Source: Parietaria judaica (lineage: Eukaryota > Streptophyta > Magnoliopsida > Rosales > Urticaceae). From it: DNA of 64,000 nt. The stretch spans positions 14,407,180 to 14,471,179 of the forward strand of contig OX940872.1 in NCBI GenBank assembly GCA_954871525.1. Reading direction: 5' to 3'. The notes beneath the pieces are model-generated. The model worked only from the letters and a program-made list of their open reading frames with translations, made no database searches and was not told the origin of the DNA. Positions 34,380 through 44,960 of this stretch are shown piece after piece (within the stretch, counting starts at the first letter, position 1; each line of letters opens with the position of its first letter). The translations under genes and the position numbers were made by a program.

Positions 34380-37300
34380 ATGGCTATTCAGGGCTTGGAC
34401 GCATGGCAGACGGCGGGATTTCTCCGTTCAGCGGTCGTCAGGAAGGCCTCGGTGTTGGACATATGTGTCCTTAAACAAGATATTTTTCCATTTGTAAAAG
34501 ATTATGACAAGTCGTTGAATAAAGATGGTACTTATTATGTTAATCTTATTATAGTTTCTGTAGAGTAAAATAGAATACTTGATTCCTTAGTTCATAAATG
34601 ATGCAATTATGTTATTATTATCACAACAGAGTCACGTGAGGAAGAATTAATAAACATAATAAATGAACTTAAAATGTCCGTGACCTGATTAACTGGGTGG
34701 GAGCCCATTAATCGGTAAGGTCATTAATGTGACTGAAGTGACAATCCTATCTGGATTATGTGCGTGTCAACACTCACTAGAAGTGCATTAAGTATGAAGC
34801 GTCTTCATACTGGACTGGACCTGACTTAAACTCAAGAAGTTGTCATATAAGACCGTCACTGACAAATTGTAGTTTAGTCGCAAAATGATGATCAAATGGA
34901 TATTAGTTCTAAGTCCTGAGTGGTCATGAGTCCGAGCTGCTGGCTTGATTGTTCTTTGATTTGACCGTTAAAGAACACAAGATATTACCGCTCTTCCCAA
35001 CACTATTATTTTGGGAACATGATAGTCAGTAGTAAGGATTGCTTGATCATAGACATGGGCATCACACAGCTCTCTTCAGAGTCATGATGATTCCCTTGGT
35101 TGTCAGTGGTGATAAGTGAGAGGTACCCGTGCGCAACTTATGAATCGAAACCATAAGTGGGTTACTCATAATATTACTGGCTGAGCCAAGGATGAAAATG
35201 CATTGAGGGGCATTACGGTATAAACCGCCTGCTCATGTGTGGGTCATCAAGTGAAAGGACAATAACCGGTATTTGATTGAATCTAATGGACACCCTGCTG
35301 TATATAAGGGAATAATATATACCGAATCACTAAAGAGTGCAGCCTCGGGTCTATAGTGGAATCACTTCGAGGTTTGACGAACACCTAGCAGTTCGTTGGA
35401 GCTTAAGTGATACGGGTCCATGGTCCCCAGGATAGCTCCGTAACGGATGATACGTACGTGATTAAAATATATTCTGGATAATGTTTAATCATTTGGCTCG
35501 ACTTGTAAAACTGACAAGTCTGTGTCAGACGTCAGATAGTTTTATCGATAGCGTGGCAAAAGTATCATATTTTGGTACACGGAAGTAACTGATAAAAAGA
35601 TAGTTAGAATTTAGATTTTCGAACAGCACCATGTTGTTCTAAATTAAATTCTAAGCAACTTTTCTTTTTGAACCAAGTCATTCTGACTTACGGTTTGTGA
35701 TTTATGAATTTTCTAAGTTTATGACTCTGTTCGATAAACTATGAAATTAAATCACATGTCACGAATTTAAATGATAGTGTTGCACCATAAAATTTAATGT
35801 GTGATAAAGAGATCAGGCTTTATTAATATAATTTAATTATTTGGATTTAATTATTAATATCTTGTTAATAATTAATAATTAAAGGATTTATATTAATAAA
35901 TAAATAATATATTTATATATTATTTTATGTGTATATTCGAATTAGGGTTTGGAGATAACAAACTCTAGTTGAATTCGAATCACTGAATTGAAGATTTTAT
36001 TTTTGCGGCATAAGTACCTGAAGTTTGGTATCTTGGCAAAAACCCTAAAATCAATTTAATCCATTGGATCGGTTATGATTTAGTATAAGCCGTTGGATTG
36101 AGATAATTGATTTGAACCCTAATGTAATTCGAAATTGAAACTTGGTGACCAAGTTTAGGTATTTCGAATTTGCTTAATTAATTCTGTCCGTTGGATCGGT
36201 TTTGAGATTTTATCTTTAAACCGTCGGATTAGAAATTAATTAATATCATGTATATGATATTAAAATTCGAATAAATTTGAGATAAGAGTTCGAATTAGGG
36301 TTTTATAAAACCCTAGGGTATTTGACTTTATCCCAAATTGATTTGATCCATTGGATTGGTTTAAGATTTAATTTTAACCATTGGATCTAGATAATCATTA
36401 ACAAATTTGAATTTAAATATATGTATATAATATAATTTGAATAAATATAATATGATGATAAGATTATATGTTTTAATCTTATCTTGTATTATTTAATTAA
36501 TTAAATCCCTGATTAATTATATCCATTGGATCTAGATGAGATTAAATCTGGATCATTGGATTGAAATAATTATTTATATTTAATTAAAATAATTCGAATA
36601 TTGGGAGGGAAAATCTCCAAATCGGTTACAGTTGGAGCTTATAAATAGGAAGCTCATTCTACACATTTTACACACCTCTCCCCAGAGCAAAAACTCGAGC
36701 TCTCCCTCTCTCTCTAGGGTCTGCGAGTTTTCTGCTTCTGATCTCTCTTCTGGTTCGGCTTAGGAGACATTTTTCTCCGGTAGCTTTAAAAGAACCGTCA
36801 GTTAAATTATGCGACGGAGTCCTGCCAGCGAAGCCCACGCTTCGGTAGCGAGGAATCCAGGAGAATATCCCGGAAGATCACGGGAGTTTCCCTCAGCACC
36901 GGCGGAGCCCTACCCAAGTCAGAACGCGCAGCCGGAATCATTAGTTGAGGTACGGCTTTATGCATTGGGTAAATAAATGCAACCATTTACTGCTTTCTAT
37001 TTATTTCCTGTTCGACTAGATTATTAATAATGAATATGAAAATATTAGATTCGAAATATTTATCAGATCTCCTTTTGTTGTTACCCGATATCCGTGTCGT
37101 CGGTCCGATAACAAGATTTCCGCTTTAAAATGAATTTTTTAAATGTTACCGGGACGGCGCGGAGGCTATTATCGTGGTAAGGAAGTCGACTTGATACCTT
37201 CGATTTCCAACACTCGGTGCTTTGGCCTTTGGCGCGGGGTGTAGTGGAGCGGGCCGTCGGGCCCCTGGTCGTTACGGAGCCGAACGGAAACATCTCATCG

Positions 37301-38700
37301 GCGTGGTTCTCGAGGCGGGCAGCGACTTGGCGGGTGTTCCGGCGAGCATGGCTCCAAGCCTTTTGTCCTTAATGGGGCTTCTGACATAGAGTTTACAGAT
37401 ATACGTATGATATCGTCGTGGAGCGGGGGCGAAGACTTTGTCAGTGAAGCGCCCGTTGTTGAGGAAGGACTTGCAGGCGAGGGTCTTTCCATTGTGGGCA
37501 TTGCCGCTGGCGAGGGTCCCCTGTTGGCGAGATGCTCAGATATTGTCGCTTTCGCATTTCGGCCTTTGTCCTTAGCTGACGGTGTGCAATTACGTTACTG
37601 CTTGTGAGCTGACTTTTTACCTTGACTTGTATAGGATTTTGCACCTCATCAGTCTTCGAATTCCTGCTGCAGGCGAGATTTTTAGTGTTGTCTTCTTGGT
37701 TCTCCGCCGATGTTGAATATGTTGACTTATTAGTTTCGTTTTTTCTTCTGGTGCCTCCTCCGGCTGAGGGTGACACTCATTCTTTGAGGGCAGATGTTCT
37801 TCGTCGGATATTCGTTGTTCTTCAAACGAAGGTGGTCGTTGTTCTTCTCCGACGAAGGCTTAATCAAAGGTGAAGGATTCTGCTTATGAGCGGCGTACTC
37901 CTTTGGTGATTGTCCGCCCTTCGGCTACTCCAGCTTTGTAGACTCATGTAGGTATAATTCCTTTTACTTGGTCTTTAGTAGCTATGCTATTCTCCATTTC
38001 CTTGTTCGTTGTTGCGCAGGTTTGTCTGGCTTCAAGAAGTTTTGTTCCTCAGATGCTTCCTCGGGCTTCTGTCGCTGCTTCCAGTGCTCATGTTGCCCCT
38101 AGTGATCACGCAATTCTGGCTTCGAAGTTGTCTGGCGGGGATCATGATGATCGTTCCTTCAGTTGTATGAAGCGACGGTTGTCTTCGGAGAGGGCGTCTT
38201 TGCCTCGTCGTTCGCACTCGCCGTCTCCTGGCAAGACAGGGGACTCTTCTCGTCGGGTTCATCAGCGTAGCCCTGGTCTTGATAGAGTGTCATCTCTAGT
38301 TGTGGATTCAAGGGGCGACCCTCGTGGTGACGTGCCCGTTCGTGTCGTCATTCCTCCGTCATGCGGGATTCCTAAGTCTGGCGGTTCGTCAAGCGTTGAG
38401 CGCGTGTTGAGTGTCAAGCGCCTTTGTGTCGAGAGCACCTCCGATCTTCTTCCTCTGGCAAATGCGTCGGTGGCGGGTGCTCCAAACTCGGCTTTGGTTG
38501 TTGATGACTCCATTTGCCAGGCGAAAGTACGTACTTTTCGTCATTGTTGCTTACTTCGTCGTATTGCCTTTCTTCATGTTTGTCGTTTTGTCTTCTAAGA
38601 TTTGACTTCATCGGCGGAGGTGGATCGTCTTCTTGAGGCTTCTGATGGTGTCTTGAAGTCTTTGGTGCTCTGGACTCCGTTCGTATTACGGATCCTCTCG
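34380..38700 (+). pseudogene. antisense coding region of Tat-2 (decayed, split by LTR-F)
   Basis: Relative to Tat-2 (minus strand) this plus-strand region is antisense, in the place where Tat-1 also has an antisense gene. It starts at a possible ATG (MAIQGLDAWQTAGFLRSAVV), is cut at 34452 by solo LTR-F, and resumes at 37218. Later parts are rich in serine, arginine and valine. The longest is 37984-38598, with RASVAASSAHVAPSDH and RSHSPSPGKTGDSSRRVHQR. GT..AG boundaries typical of small introns are visible (for example 37951-38019), but I could not show that they restore one frame. Function is unknown. Confidence 0.45.
34453..37212 (+). repeat. LTR-F, solo LTR in Tat-2
   Basis: This 2760-bp sequence starts TGTTGGACATATGTG and ends GATTTCCAACA, with the perfect 5-bp duplication CTCGG on both sides (34448-34452 and 37213-37217). 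There is no internal element sequence. The TATA box (CTTATAAATAGG) is near 36639. It is nearly collinear with LTR-D over its whole length. Its terminal inverted TGTTGG/CCAACA is intact, making it the best-preserved copy of the family here. Confidence 0.92.
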
Positions 38701-39460
38701 GCTATGTGCTTCCCAGATATTGGTTTCTCTTTCCTTTGCCTTTATGATTTATAGACATTTTCGGGCTTTGTTTTAGCCGTACTCCTTGCCCTGGCATGTT
38801 TGCTTGCCGTGTATTGTCTTTTTTCTTCGTACCTGTTTTCATGACGTTTATGTATTTAGTATAATATGAACTTTGAATTTTGTTCATACCTTTGCTTTGT
38901 CGAATGTGCGAGTTTTGTCGCGCCGTAGCAGTCTTGTGAGTGCACTCTTCTGCAATTGTAGGGTCGTCACCCTTCTTTAACCTGAAATTAGTATAGGTTG
39001 TCTGTAGACAATTATATGCCTTTGCTCGCCGGGTAGCTAATCCGGCGAGTAAGCTATGCCAAATAGCGAGGGTGCTCTTTTTTTTAGGCTTATCTGAAAG
39101 CGGGATTAGTTTCCAGCCTTTGTGCAACTCTGGATTTGTTTCCTGAGCCGGCAAGATTAGTTTCCAGCCTTTCATGCAACTCGGGATTTGTTTCCTGGGC
39201 CGGTGGGATTAATTTTCGGCCTTTTGTGGAACTCGGGATTTGTTTCCTAAGCTGCCGGGTTTAGTTTCCGGCCTTTGTGGAACTTGGGATTTTTTTCCTG
39301 AGCCGGCGGGATTACTTTCCAGCCTATTTTTTAGGGCCAATTTATATTGTAGTACCCCCCGATTTTCGGCGTAATCTTCCTTGCAATTTCGGAAAACTTT
39401 CAGAGTATTTCGTAAAAAATGAATTTATTCATAAATAAGGCTGGTCTTTCATGGTAGACT
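38701..39460. repeat. non-coding part of Tat-2 with a 51-52 bp tandem repeat
   Basis: Five units lie at 39101-39325. Each holds GGATTAGTTTCC(A/G)GCC, TTTGTG(G/C)AACTCGGG and ATTTGTTTCCTGAGCCGG, with starts at 39104, 39155, 39207, 39259 and 39310. No integrase reading was found on the minus strand, although integrase would be expected after RNase H. Confidence 0.75.
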
Positions 39461-40070
39461 TTACCTCGCGCATTGCGCTTTTAAAAGGATATGGGTTACG
39501 TTATTTGTGTGGGTTGACCGATAGAACTGGTGGCTCTCCTTGGCGGAGTTAGTTGATAATCGCAGTCTTTCCCTTGTGTTCTTCTTCAGCGTTAATGGCG
39601 AGAATTTTTTGTAAGCGGTTGATTCTCCCTCTGTTTCATCGTCGGTGGTTGCGCGCAATTTGTCTTCTCTTTTTCCGCTCATTGTTCGAGCTAGCGTGGC
39701 TGCTTCATTGTTGGTTGTTGCAGGGATCCAAGCTATCTCGTACCATGCCAAGGGCTGGAGGCGATCCATGGCTTCTTGCAGCTGAGTCAGCGCCTTGTCC
39801 TCCAGTGTCGGTAGATTTTCGTTCATCCGACTTACGATTTTCTTCGAGCTGCAGTGTACCTGTAAATTCTTCACGTCGAGCCTTTTGGCGAGGTTTAAGC
39901 CGGCGAGCAGCGCTGCGCATTCGGCTTCGTCACTTGAGGATTTGAACTCGAATTTGATGGCGTACTTCGACCTTTCTCCTTGAGGGCTGGTGAAGACGAT
40001 TCCTGCTCATGCGATGGTGTCTTCGTTGTCTCCGCTGATGTGCAAGTTCCATACCGGCCCACTTGGCGCG
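39461..40070 (-). pseudogene. RNase H of Tat-2
   Basis: On the minus strand, PVWNLHISGDNEDTIA runs into a single TGA (40008-40010). It then continues in frame as AGIVFTSPQGE, DEAECAALLAGLNLAKRL, VKNLQVHCSSKKIVSRMNE and AWYEIAWIPATTNNEAATLA. These match plant Tat RNase H (W.L.VDG, EAEY.ALLAGL..A, V..DSQLVV.Q, EI..IPR..N.EADALA). The middle catalytic aspartate is serine (HCSS for .SDS), and there is one stop, so it is inactive. It lies immediately inside the truncated 5' LTR, which shows a large deletion of gag to RT. Confidence 0.75.
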
Positions 40071-40108
40071 GTTCTTCTACTTGGTGGCGCGTCAACTTCT
40101 GGAAATGA

Positions 40109-40915
40109 CGGGGGAAGGCTCGTATTTATAGGAAAACAACTCCTAGAATAGCACCCCTTGGGGCCTCCGAATTCCCTGGGAATTGCACCCCTTGGGGCCT
40201 GCGAATTCCCTGGGAATTGCACCCCTGGGGGCCTCCCATTTCTCTGAATATTGCACCTTCAGGGGTCCTTCGAATTTCTCCCTGCAATAGGGGGATTGTC
40301 GGGGCCCCTTGTCTGCAAAAAGGGTCTCCGATGCTTCTCAATTTGTCTTCGATGTCTTTGGGTTGTCCACGAGTCCGTAGGTTGTGTCCGGGGAAATCCA
40401 GAGGATTTCCCGGAGATCTTTGTAGTCTCGGATATTCTCGTCGTGTAGAATGATTGCAATTTATGCCCTTTCCAAGCTCCGGCGAGGGGTATTGTCGCCT
40501 CGTCGTATGGCGCCTCATCGCCTCGTCGGTTTTTTGGATCGTCACTTTGTCGGCTTGTCGCGTTGTCGCTTCGTCGGCTTGTCGTCTCATTGCCTTGTCG
40601 CCTCGTCCCCTTGTCAGCTTTGTCGCCTCGTCGCCTTGTCGGCTTCGTCGCCTCGTCGGCTTCGTCGCCTCGTCGGCTTCGTCGCCTCGTTGGCTTGTCA
40701 CCTTATCAGCCTCGTCGCTTTTTTTTCCTCGTCAGCTCGTCGCCTTGTCGCCTTTCAAACCCCGGGCCTCGCCAATGTCTTAGTTCTTCGGTCCCAGGCC
40801 TCTGGCGTTGGTAATGAGCCTTGACTTACCATGAAAGGCTTTGACTTTCTCAATGGGCTTTAACTTTTGCCAAAGTGGGCCCAATTTTTATATGTTACGA
40901 AAAATGCACAAAACA
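40109..40915 (-). repeat. truncated 5' LTR of Tat-2 (U3 only)
   Basis: It matches 32848-33565 from the outer end (TGTTTTGTGCATTTTTCG on the minus strand) to the TATA box (CCTATAAATACGAGCC near 40120-40135), where similarity stops. R and U5 are missing and RNase H coding begins within 50 bp. Its simple-repeat tract is longer and differently arranged from that of the 3' LTR. Confidence 0.75.
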
Positions 40916-40920
40916 CCTTG

Positions 40921-41350
40921 TGTTAGTTCTTAACCAAGAAAAAACAATACAACCGAGAACAAATGCATAGTTTTCTCCTAAGATTCAAAGAAATTGAAAC
41001 CAACATTAAAACTCCTACCAAGAGTATTAAAAAATTAAATCTTCATGAATAAGAAACTATGCATACCTTGTTCTAGTTCTTAAGGAAGAAACAACAAGGC
41101 AACTGAGAACAAATGCATCATTTTATCCTAAGATTAAAAGACCATCTAAATGAACATTAAAACTCCAACCAAGAGTATTAAACAATAAAACATGCATATC
41201 TTTTTTGAGTTCTTAAGACGGAACAAATATGCAAGTGAGAAAAAATGCATTAGTTTCTCCGAAGCTTCAAAAACCATCAAAAATGAACATTGAAACTCTA
41301 ACCTAGAGTATTCAACAATTAAATCTTCACGAACAAGAAAACGATCATAC
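40921..41350. repeat. ~150-bp tandem array, right part
   Basis: It continues the array broken by Tat-2, with GAGAACAAATGC landmarks at 40955 and 41105 and a shortened unit at 41237. The monomer sequence is the same as at 30297-31591. Confidence 0.85.
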
Positions 41351-41698
41351 AAAGTTATGATTGGCCAAAGAGGAAAGAGTCGGTCAACGAATGCCGACGG
41401 AGAAATGATTGGACAAAGAGGAAAGGTGCCATTGATATTGAATTGAATTCATTTTAAAATCTCAACGACTTCAGAATTGTTGTCCATACACATGAATATG
41501 TCAATCCTTAAGGATATAAATGAGTATATGTACGCAAATTAAATGAGAAAAATAATTTTGTATGATTCAAAGCGCGACTCGCTATATAGTGATTTCATAA
41601 ATACCAAGAATTGATTATGAAGAGACATATTTTGCACAATGATGTTCACAAATATCAGAAATTTAATTAGTATGTCAATTTCATGACTCTTAATTAAT
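41351..41698. other. unassigned
   Basis: No gene was seen. A short direct repeat (GATTGG(C/A)CAAAGAGGAAAG at 41358 and 41408) flanks a 50-bp unit at the edge of the satellite. Confidence 0.3.
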
Positions 41699-42463
41699 TT
41701 GATGGTTGTGGTGAAAACCTATTTATATAGGTCGTTAGATAATGCAACTTACTTGAAACTTCCCGGAGGATTAACAATTTCTAAAGCATGCATCTTAAAA
41801 TCCCGAGAAATGTACCCAATAAAACTACAAATATCTTTATACGGGCTAAAACAACCCGGTCAAATGTGGTATACTCGTCTCACTGAATACCTTTTAAAAG
41901 AGGGATAAATCAACAATGAAATATGTCCATTTATATTTATTAAACGAAAAAAAAAACATCCGGAGTTTCCATCATCACAATTTATGTTAATGATTTGAAC
42001 ATTATGGGAACACTTGGTTAACTTGTAGAAACAATGGAATAATTAAAAGAGAATTCGAAATGAAAGACTTGGGAAATACAAAAAAAAAATATTCTTGGCC
42101 TTTAGATTGAACATTTGTGAAAAGGAATTTTTGTTCACCAGTCATCATAAATTGAGAAGATCCTTAAACGATTTAACATGGATAAATATCACATCCTTTG
42201 AGCTCTTCATGGGTTGTTCGATCACTTGATGTAAAAAATGATCAATTTCTCCCATGTGAAGAAGAAATATAACTCTTTGTTCCTGAAGTACCCTATTTAA
42301 TTGCCATTGGAACATTGATGTATCTTTCTTATTGTACCCATCCTCATGTCGTATTTTCTACTAACTTGCTAGAAATATTTATTTCTTTTTTGATTCGAAG
42401 ATATTGGAATGGTATTGAACTAATTTAAATGTATCTTCGAGGAACATCAAATATAAGGTTTTA

Positions 42464-44016
42464 GGGTAATTTGCGGCAAAAGTGGCCAACTTATGACCAT
42501 TTGGACAGTTATATTGCCAATGCAGAAAAAATGTGGCAATAGTAGTCAATGTTTCTTAAGTGTGTTTCAAAATAAAATCCATCCACTTAATTTTCACACC
42601 GTTAGTCAAGGGATGATGTGGCACTGTTGCCCGCCACTCAGGCAACCACGTGGAAATCCACGTCATTTTTTATTATTTTAGTTTTTCCTCATGCACTCCG
42701 TGACAAGCTGCCTCTCACGCTGCGCCACGTGTCTCTAGCAGAGACACTCCCGCAATTTCTCCCTATCACGATGCGCCACGTGTCTCTAGCAGAGACACTC
42801 CCGCAATTTCTCCCTATGACGATGCGCCACGTGTTATCCTGAACAGAGAAAAAGGGTTGGCGCATGAAGGGGATCGAACACACGCCCATTTATTAATTCA
42901 GTGACACGTTCACCACTAAATCAACATCGATGTTGTCCATGAGTAGTTCAATATTTATATTTTATATAAAAATATATTCTATTAATAAGAGACTCTTACG
43001 TTCTTTTCTATTTTTATGCGTTTCTTTTCTATCTTAGCAAGGGATGAGTTTTTTTTTTTTTTCGGGGACTGTGTTGAATTTTTTTTTTTGTCGGTCTAAG
43101 GTTTATTTTTTTATGTCGATCTCGGGTTGATTTTTTTTTCGAACCGAGCGCGACCTCAAAAAAGTGAACCAAAGTTTGACTCTTAAAGTCACATTGATGT
43201 GGCTAATTATAATATATGAAAAAGCAGCCTGAGCTCGGGATGATATTGTCAAACCGTGCCGGCTTGGGATGAAATTTCAATTTCAATTTTTAGAATATGA
43301 AAAAAGCTTATTATTATATTTTGTATACTATTTACAAGCATTTAATATTTATATTTTTTGTAATAATTTAGCTAAATAACTAATAATGAAGTCAATAGAA
43401 GCCCAAATTTGGTCTTAAAAAATCAACCACCCCGAATCAAGTTAAGCCTAGCCCGATCTAGAAAATCTCCAACCAAAAAATTAATCTTGAAAAAGTCACA
43501 CATAATAATAATAATAATAACAATAATAATAATAATAATAATTAAAAAAAGTACTTATTACTTTATTACTGGATTTATATTGATATTTAAATTTCTCACA
43601 ACAAAAATTTTAACAAGTAACCATCTTGGTGCAGTGGTTATTACCTCCTCTCACTCGAGCGTCGGCGTGAGATCAAACCGCTACAAGCACACAATAATTT
43701 TTCACTACCAATCTGACACGTTGCATTGGGCGAGAGGAAGAGCTTAAGAGAAAAGAGAGGGCAGCGTGTGCGAGCCTGAGGTGGGTCCCACAAAAAAACT
43801 AAAATAATAAAAAATGACATGGATTGCCACGTGGTTGCCTGAGTGGCGGTCAACGGTGCCACATTATCCATTGACTAACGGTGTGAAAATTAAATGGATG
43901 GATATTATTTTGAAACACACTTAAGAAACATTGACTACTATTGCCATAGTTTTTCCGCATTGGCTATATAACTGTCTAAATGGTCATAAGTTGGCCACTT
44001 TTGCCGCAAATTACCC
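42464..44016. mobile_element. MULE-like long-TIR element in the Copia remnant
   Basis: It is 1553 bp with inverted ends GGGTAATTTGCGGC / GCCGCAAATTACCC. The arms are about 220 bp of clear inverted repeat (42464-42688 and 43793-44016), including GGCAACCACGTGG and its complement. A perfect 10-bp direct repeat TAAGGTTTTA flanks it (42454-42463 and 44017-44026). No transposase was seen. Long arms and a 9-11 bp duplication fit a non-autonomous Mutator-like element. Both arms carry a tRNA-like A/B-box pair (42869-42922 minus, 43626-43681 plus). Confidence 0.8.
42721..42835. repeat. 51-bp tandem repeat inside the MULE-like element
   Basis: TGCGCCACGTGTCTCTAGCA begins at 42721 and 42772, and the landmark TGCGCCACG recurs at 42823, an exact 51-bp spacing. 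Each unit carries the imperfect hairpin GTCTCTAGCAGAGAC and a CACGTG core. Confidence 0.9.
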
Positions 44017-44639
44017 TAAGGTTTTATTCGAAAGACTCGAAGTCCGGATTAATTGGATATGCTAATGCATGGTATTTACAAGATCTCTGAAGAGCGCAGT
44101 CACAAACTGGGTTTGTATTTACATATGGTGACACATCTATATTCTGATACTCAACTAAACATATCCTTACAACCACGTCTTCAAATGACATTGAGTTGTT
44201 AGCTCTTCATGAAACAAGTAGTGAATGTGTATGGCTGAGGTCTTGAATCTATCATATCCGGTAATCCTGCAATGCTTCCATAAATAAAGGAAGACCACCT
44301 TTCTTATACAAAGATAATACAGTTCGCATAGCTCAGATGGAGGCTACGTCAAGGGTGACAAAACAGGACATATTTTGCCTAATTAAGTTATTCTTTACTC
44401 ACCAACTTCATAAAAAGGATATATTGATGTTTGTTAAATTCGTTCTTGTGACAATATTACAGATTTGTTTACCAAAGCACTTCCTACATCTTCATTAGAG
44501 AGTTTTTCCTACAAGATCTACATGAGAAAAAATCAATTGTTATGAAGAAATTATTAGTGGAGATGTTGCAATGAAGTAACTTCGATGCGTATTAAAAATT
44601 AAGTAATATTTATCCTTCTAGGGTTTTTCCCACTAGTTT

Positions 44640-44960
44640 TGTAACGCCTCGACTACTCAATCAAATCAAAGACTGCCCCCACAGGCCAACGCGAGTCTTT
44701 TCAACGTGCTTTGTCCTCACTCGCACGCTTCACGAGAAACTTCCCAAGAGGTCACCCATATAAGCTACCGGAAAGAATATGCATCTTGTTCACATAGGTA
44801 GTACCAATAAATTCTTTTAATCCCCTTCAACCATATAGTCCCATACCTGTAAGATCTCCGATAATCGTGCAGTCCCATACCTGCACAGTCTCGGGAACGT
44901 CCCAGCATCACTTCCCCTTGCCCAGGCGATGCGGGACTGTAATGCTTACCCTTTCTTTCC
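44640..44960 (-). repeat. 5S-rRNA-like repeat fragment (Cassandra-type LTR?)
   Basis: On the minus strand, GGGTGACCTCTTGGGAAGTT (44740-44759) followed by TCTCGTGAAGCGTGCG resembles the 3' part of plant 5S rRNA (GGGTGACC.CCTGGGAAGT..TCGTG). The segment ends ..GTCGAGGCGTTACAA on that strand, consistent with a TG..CA LTR terminus at 44641. 5S-bearing LTRs are known from Cassandra TRIM retrotransposons. The 5' part of 5S and the A-box were not recognised, so this is a fragment and not a 5S gene. Confidence 0.4.

Larger units (their letters stand above)
31597..40915 (-). mobile_element. Tat-2: internally deleted Tat-type element inside the satellite
   Basis: It is flanked by the 5-bp duplication CCTTG (31592-31596 and 40916-40920), which is part of the satellite phrase ACCTTGTG/T. 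On the minus strand the order is: truncated 5' LTR (40915 to 40109), RNase H (about 40062 to 39640), a long non-coding tract with an antisense coding region on the plus strand, a polypurine tract (33583 to 33566), and the full 3' LTR (33565 to 31597). R-U5, gag, protease, RT and integrase are missing, so it is a deletion derivative. Solo LTR-F sits inside it. Confidence 0.8.
41699..44570 (+). pseudogene. old Copia pol remnant, split by a MULE-like element
   Basis: The left part (41711-42463) reads NATYLKLPGGLTISK, then MYPIKLQISLYGLKQPGQMW and, after a frame change, TIYVNDLNIMGT (catalytic YVDD decayed to YVND). It goes on to DNA equivalent to the YLRGTSNI stretch. The right part (from 44017) reads SKSGLIGYANA, then TTTSSNDIELLALHETSSEC and, near the end, DNITDLFTKALPTSSLESF, the RNase H and C-terminal signature of Copia pol. 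Stops are frequent. Neither LTR was identified. Confidence 0.8.

Noticed and set aside
40126..40824. 191-codon minus and 124-codon plus readings
   Set aside because: Same simple-repeat U3 as in the 3' LTR; no independent evidence of coding.
42869..43681. Possible genuine tRNA genes
   Set aside because: The A/B-box-like words lack a full cloverleaf or recognisable anticodon arm and sit in transposon arms. Kept only as a tRNA-like finding.
44727..44760. A functional 5S rRNA gene
   Set aside because: Only the 3' part resembles 5S; the 5' half and internal promoter A-box are not recognisable, and there is no tandem rDNA context.
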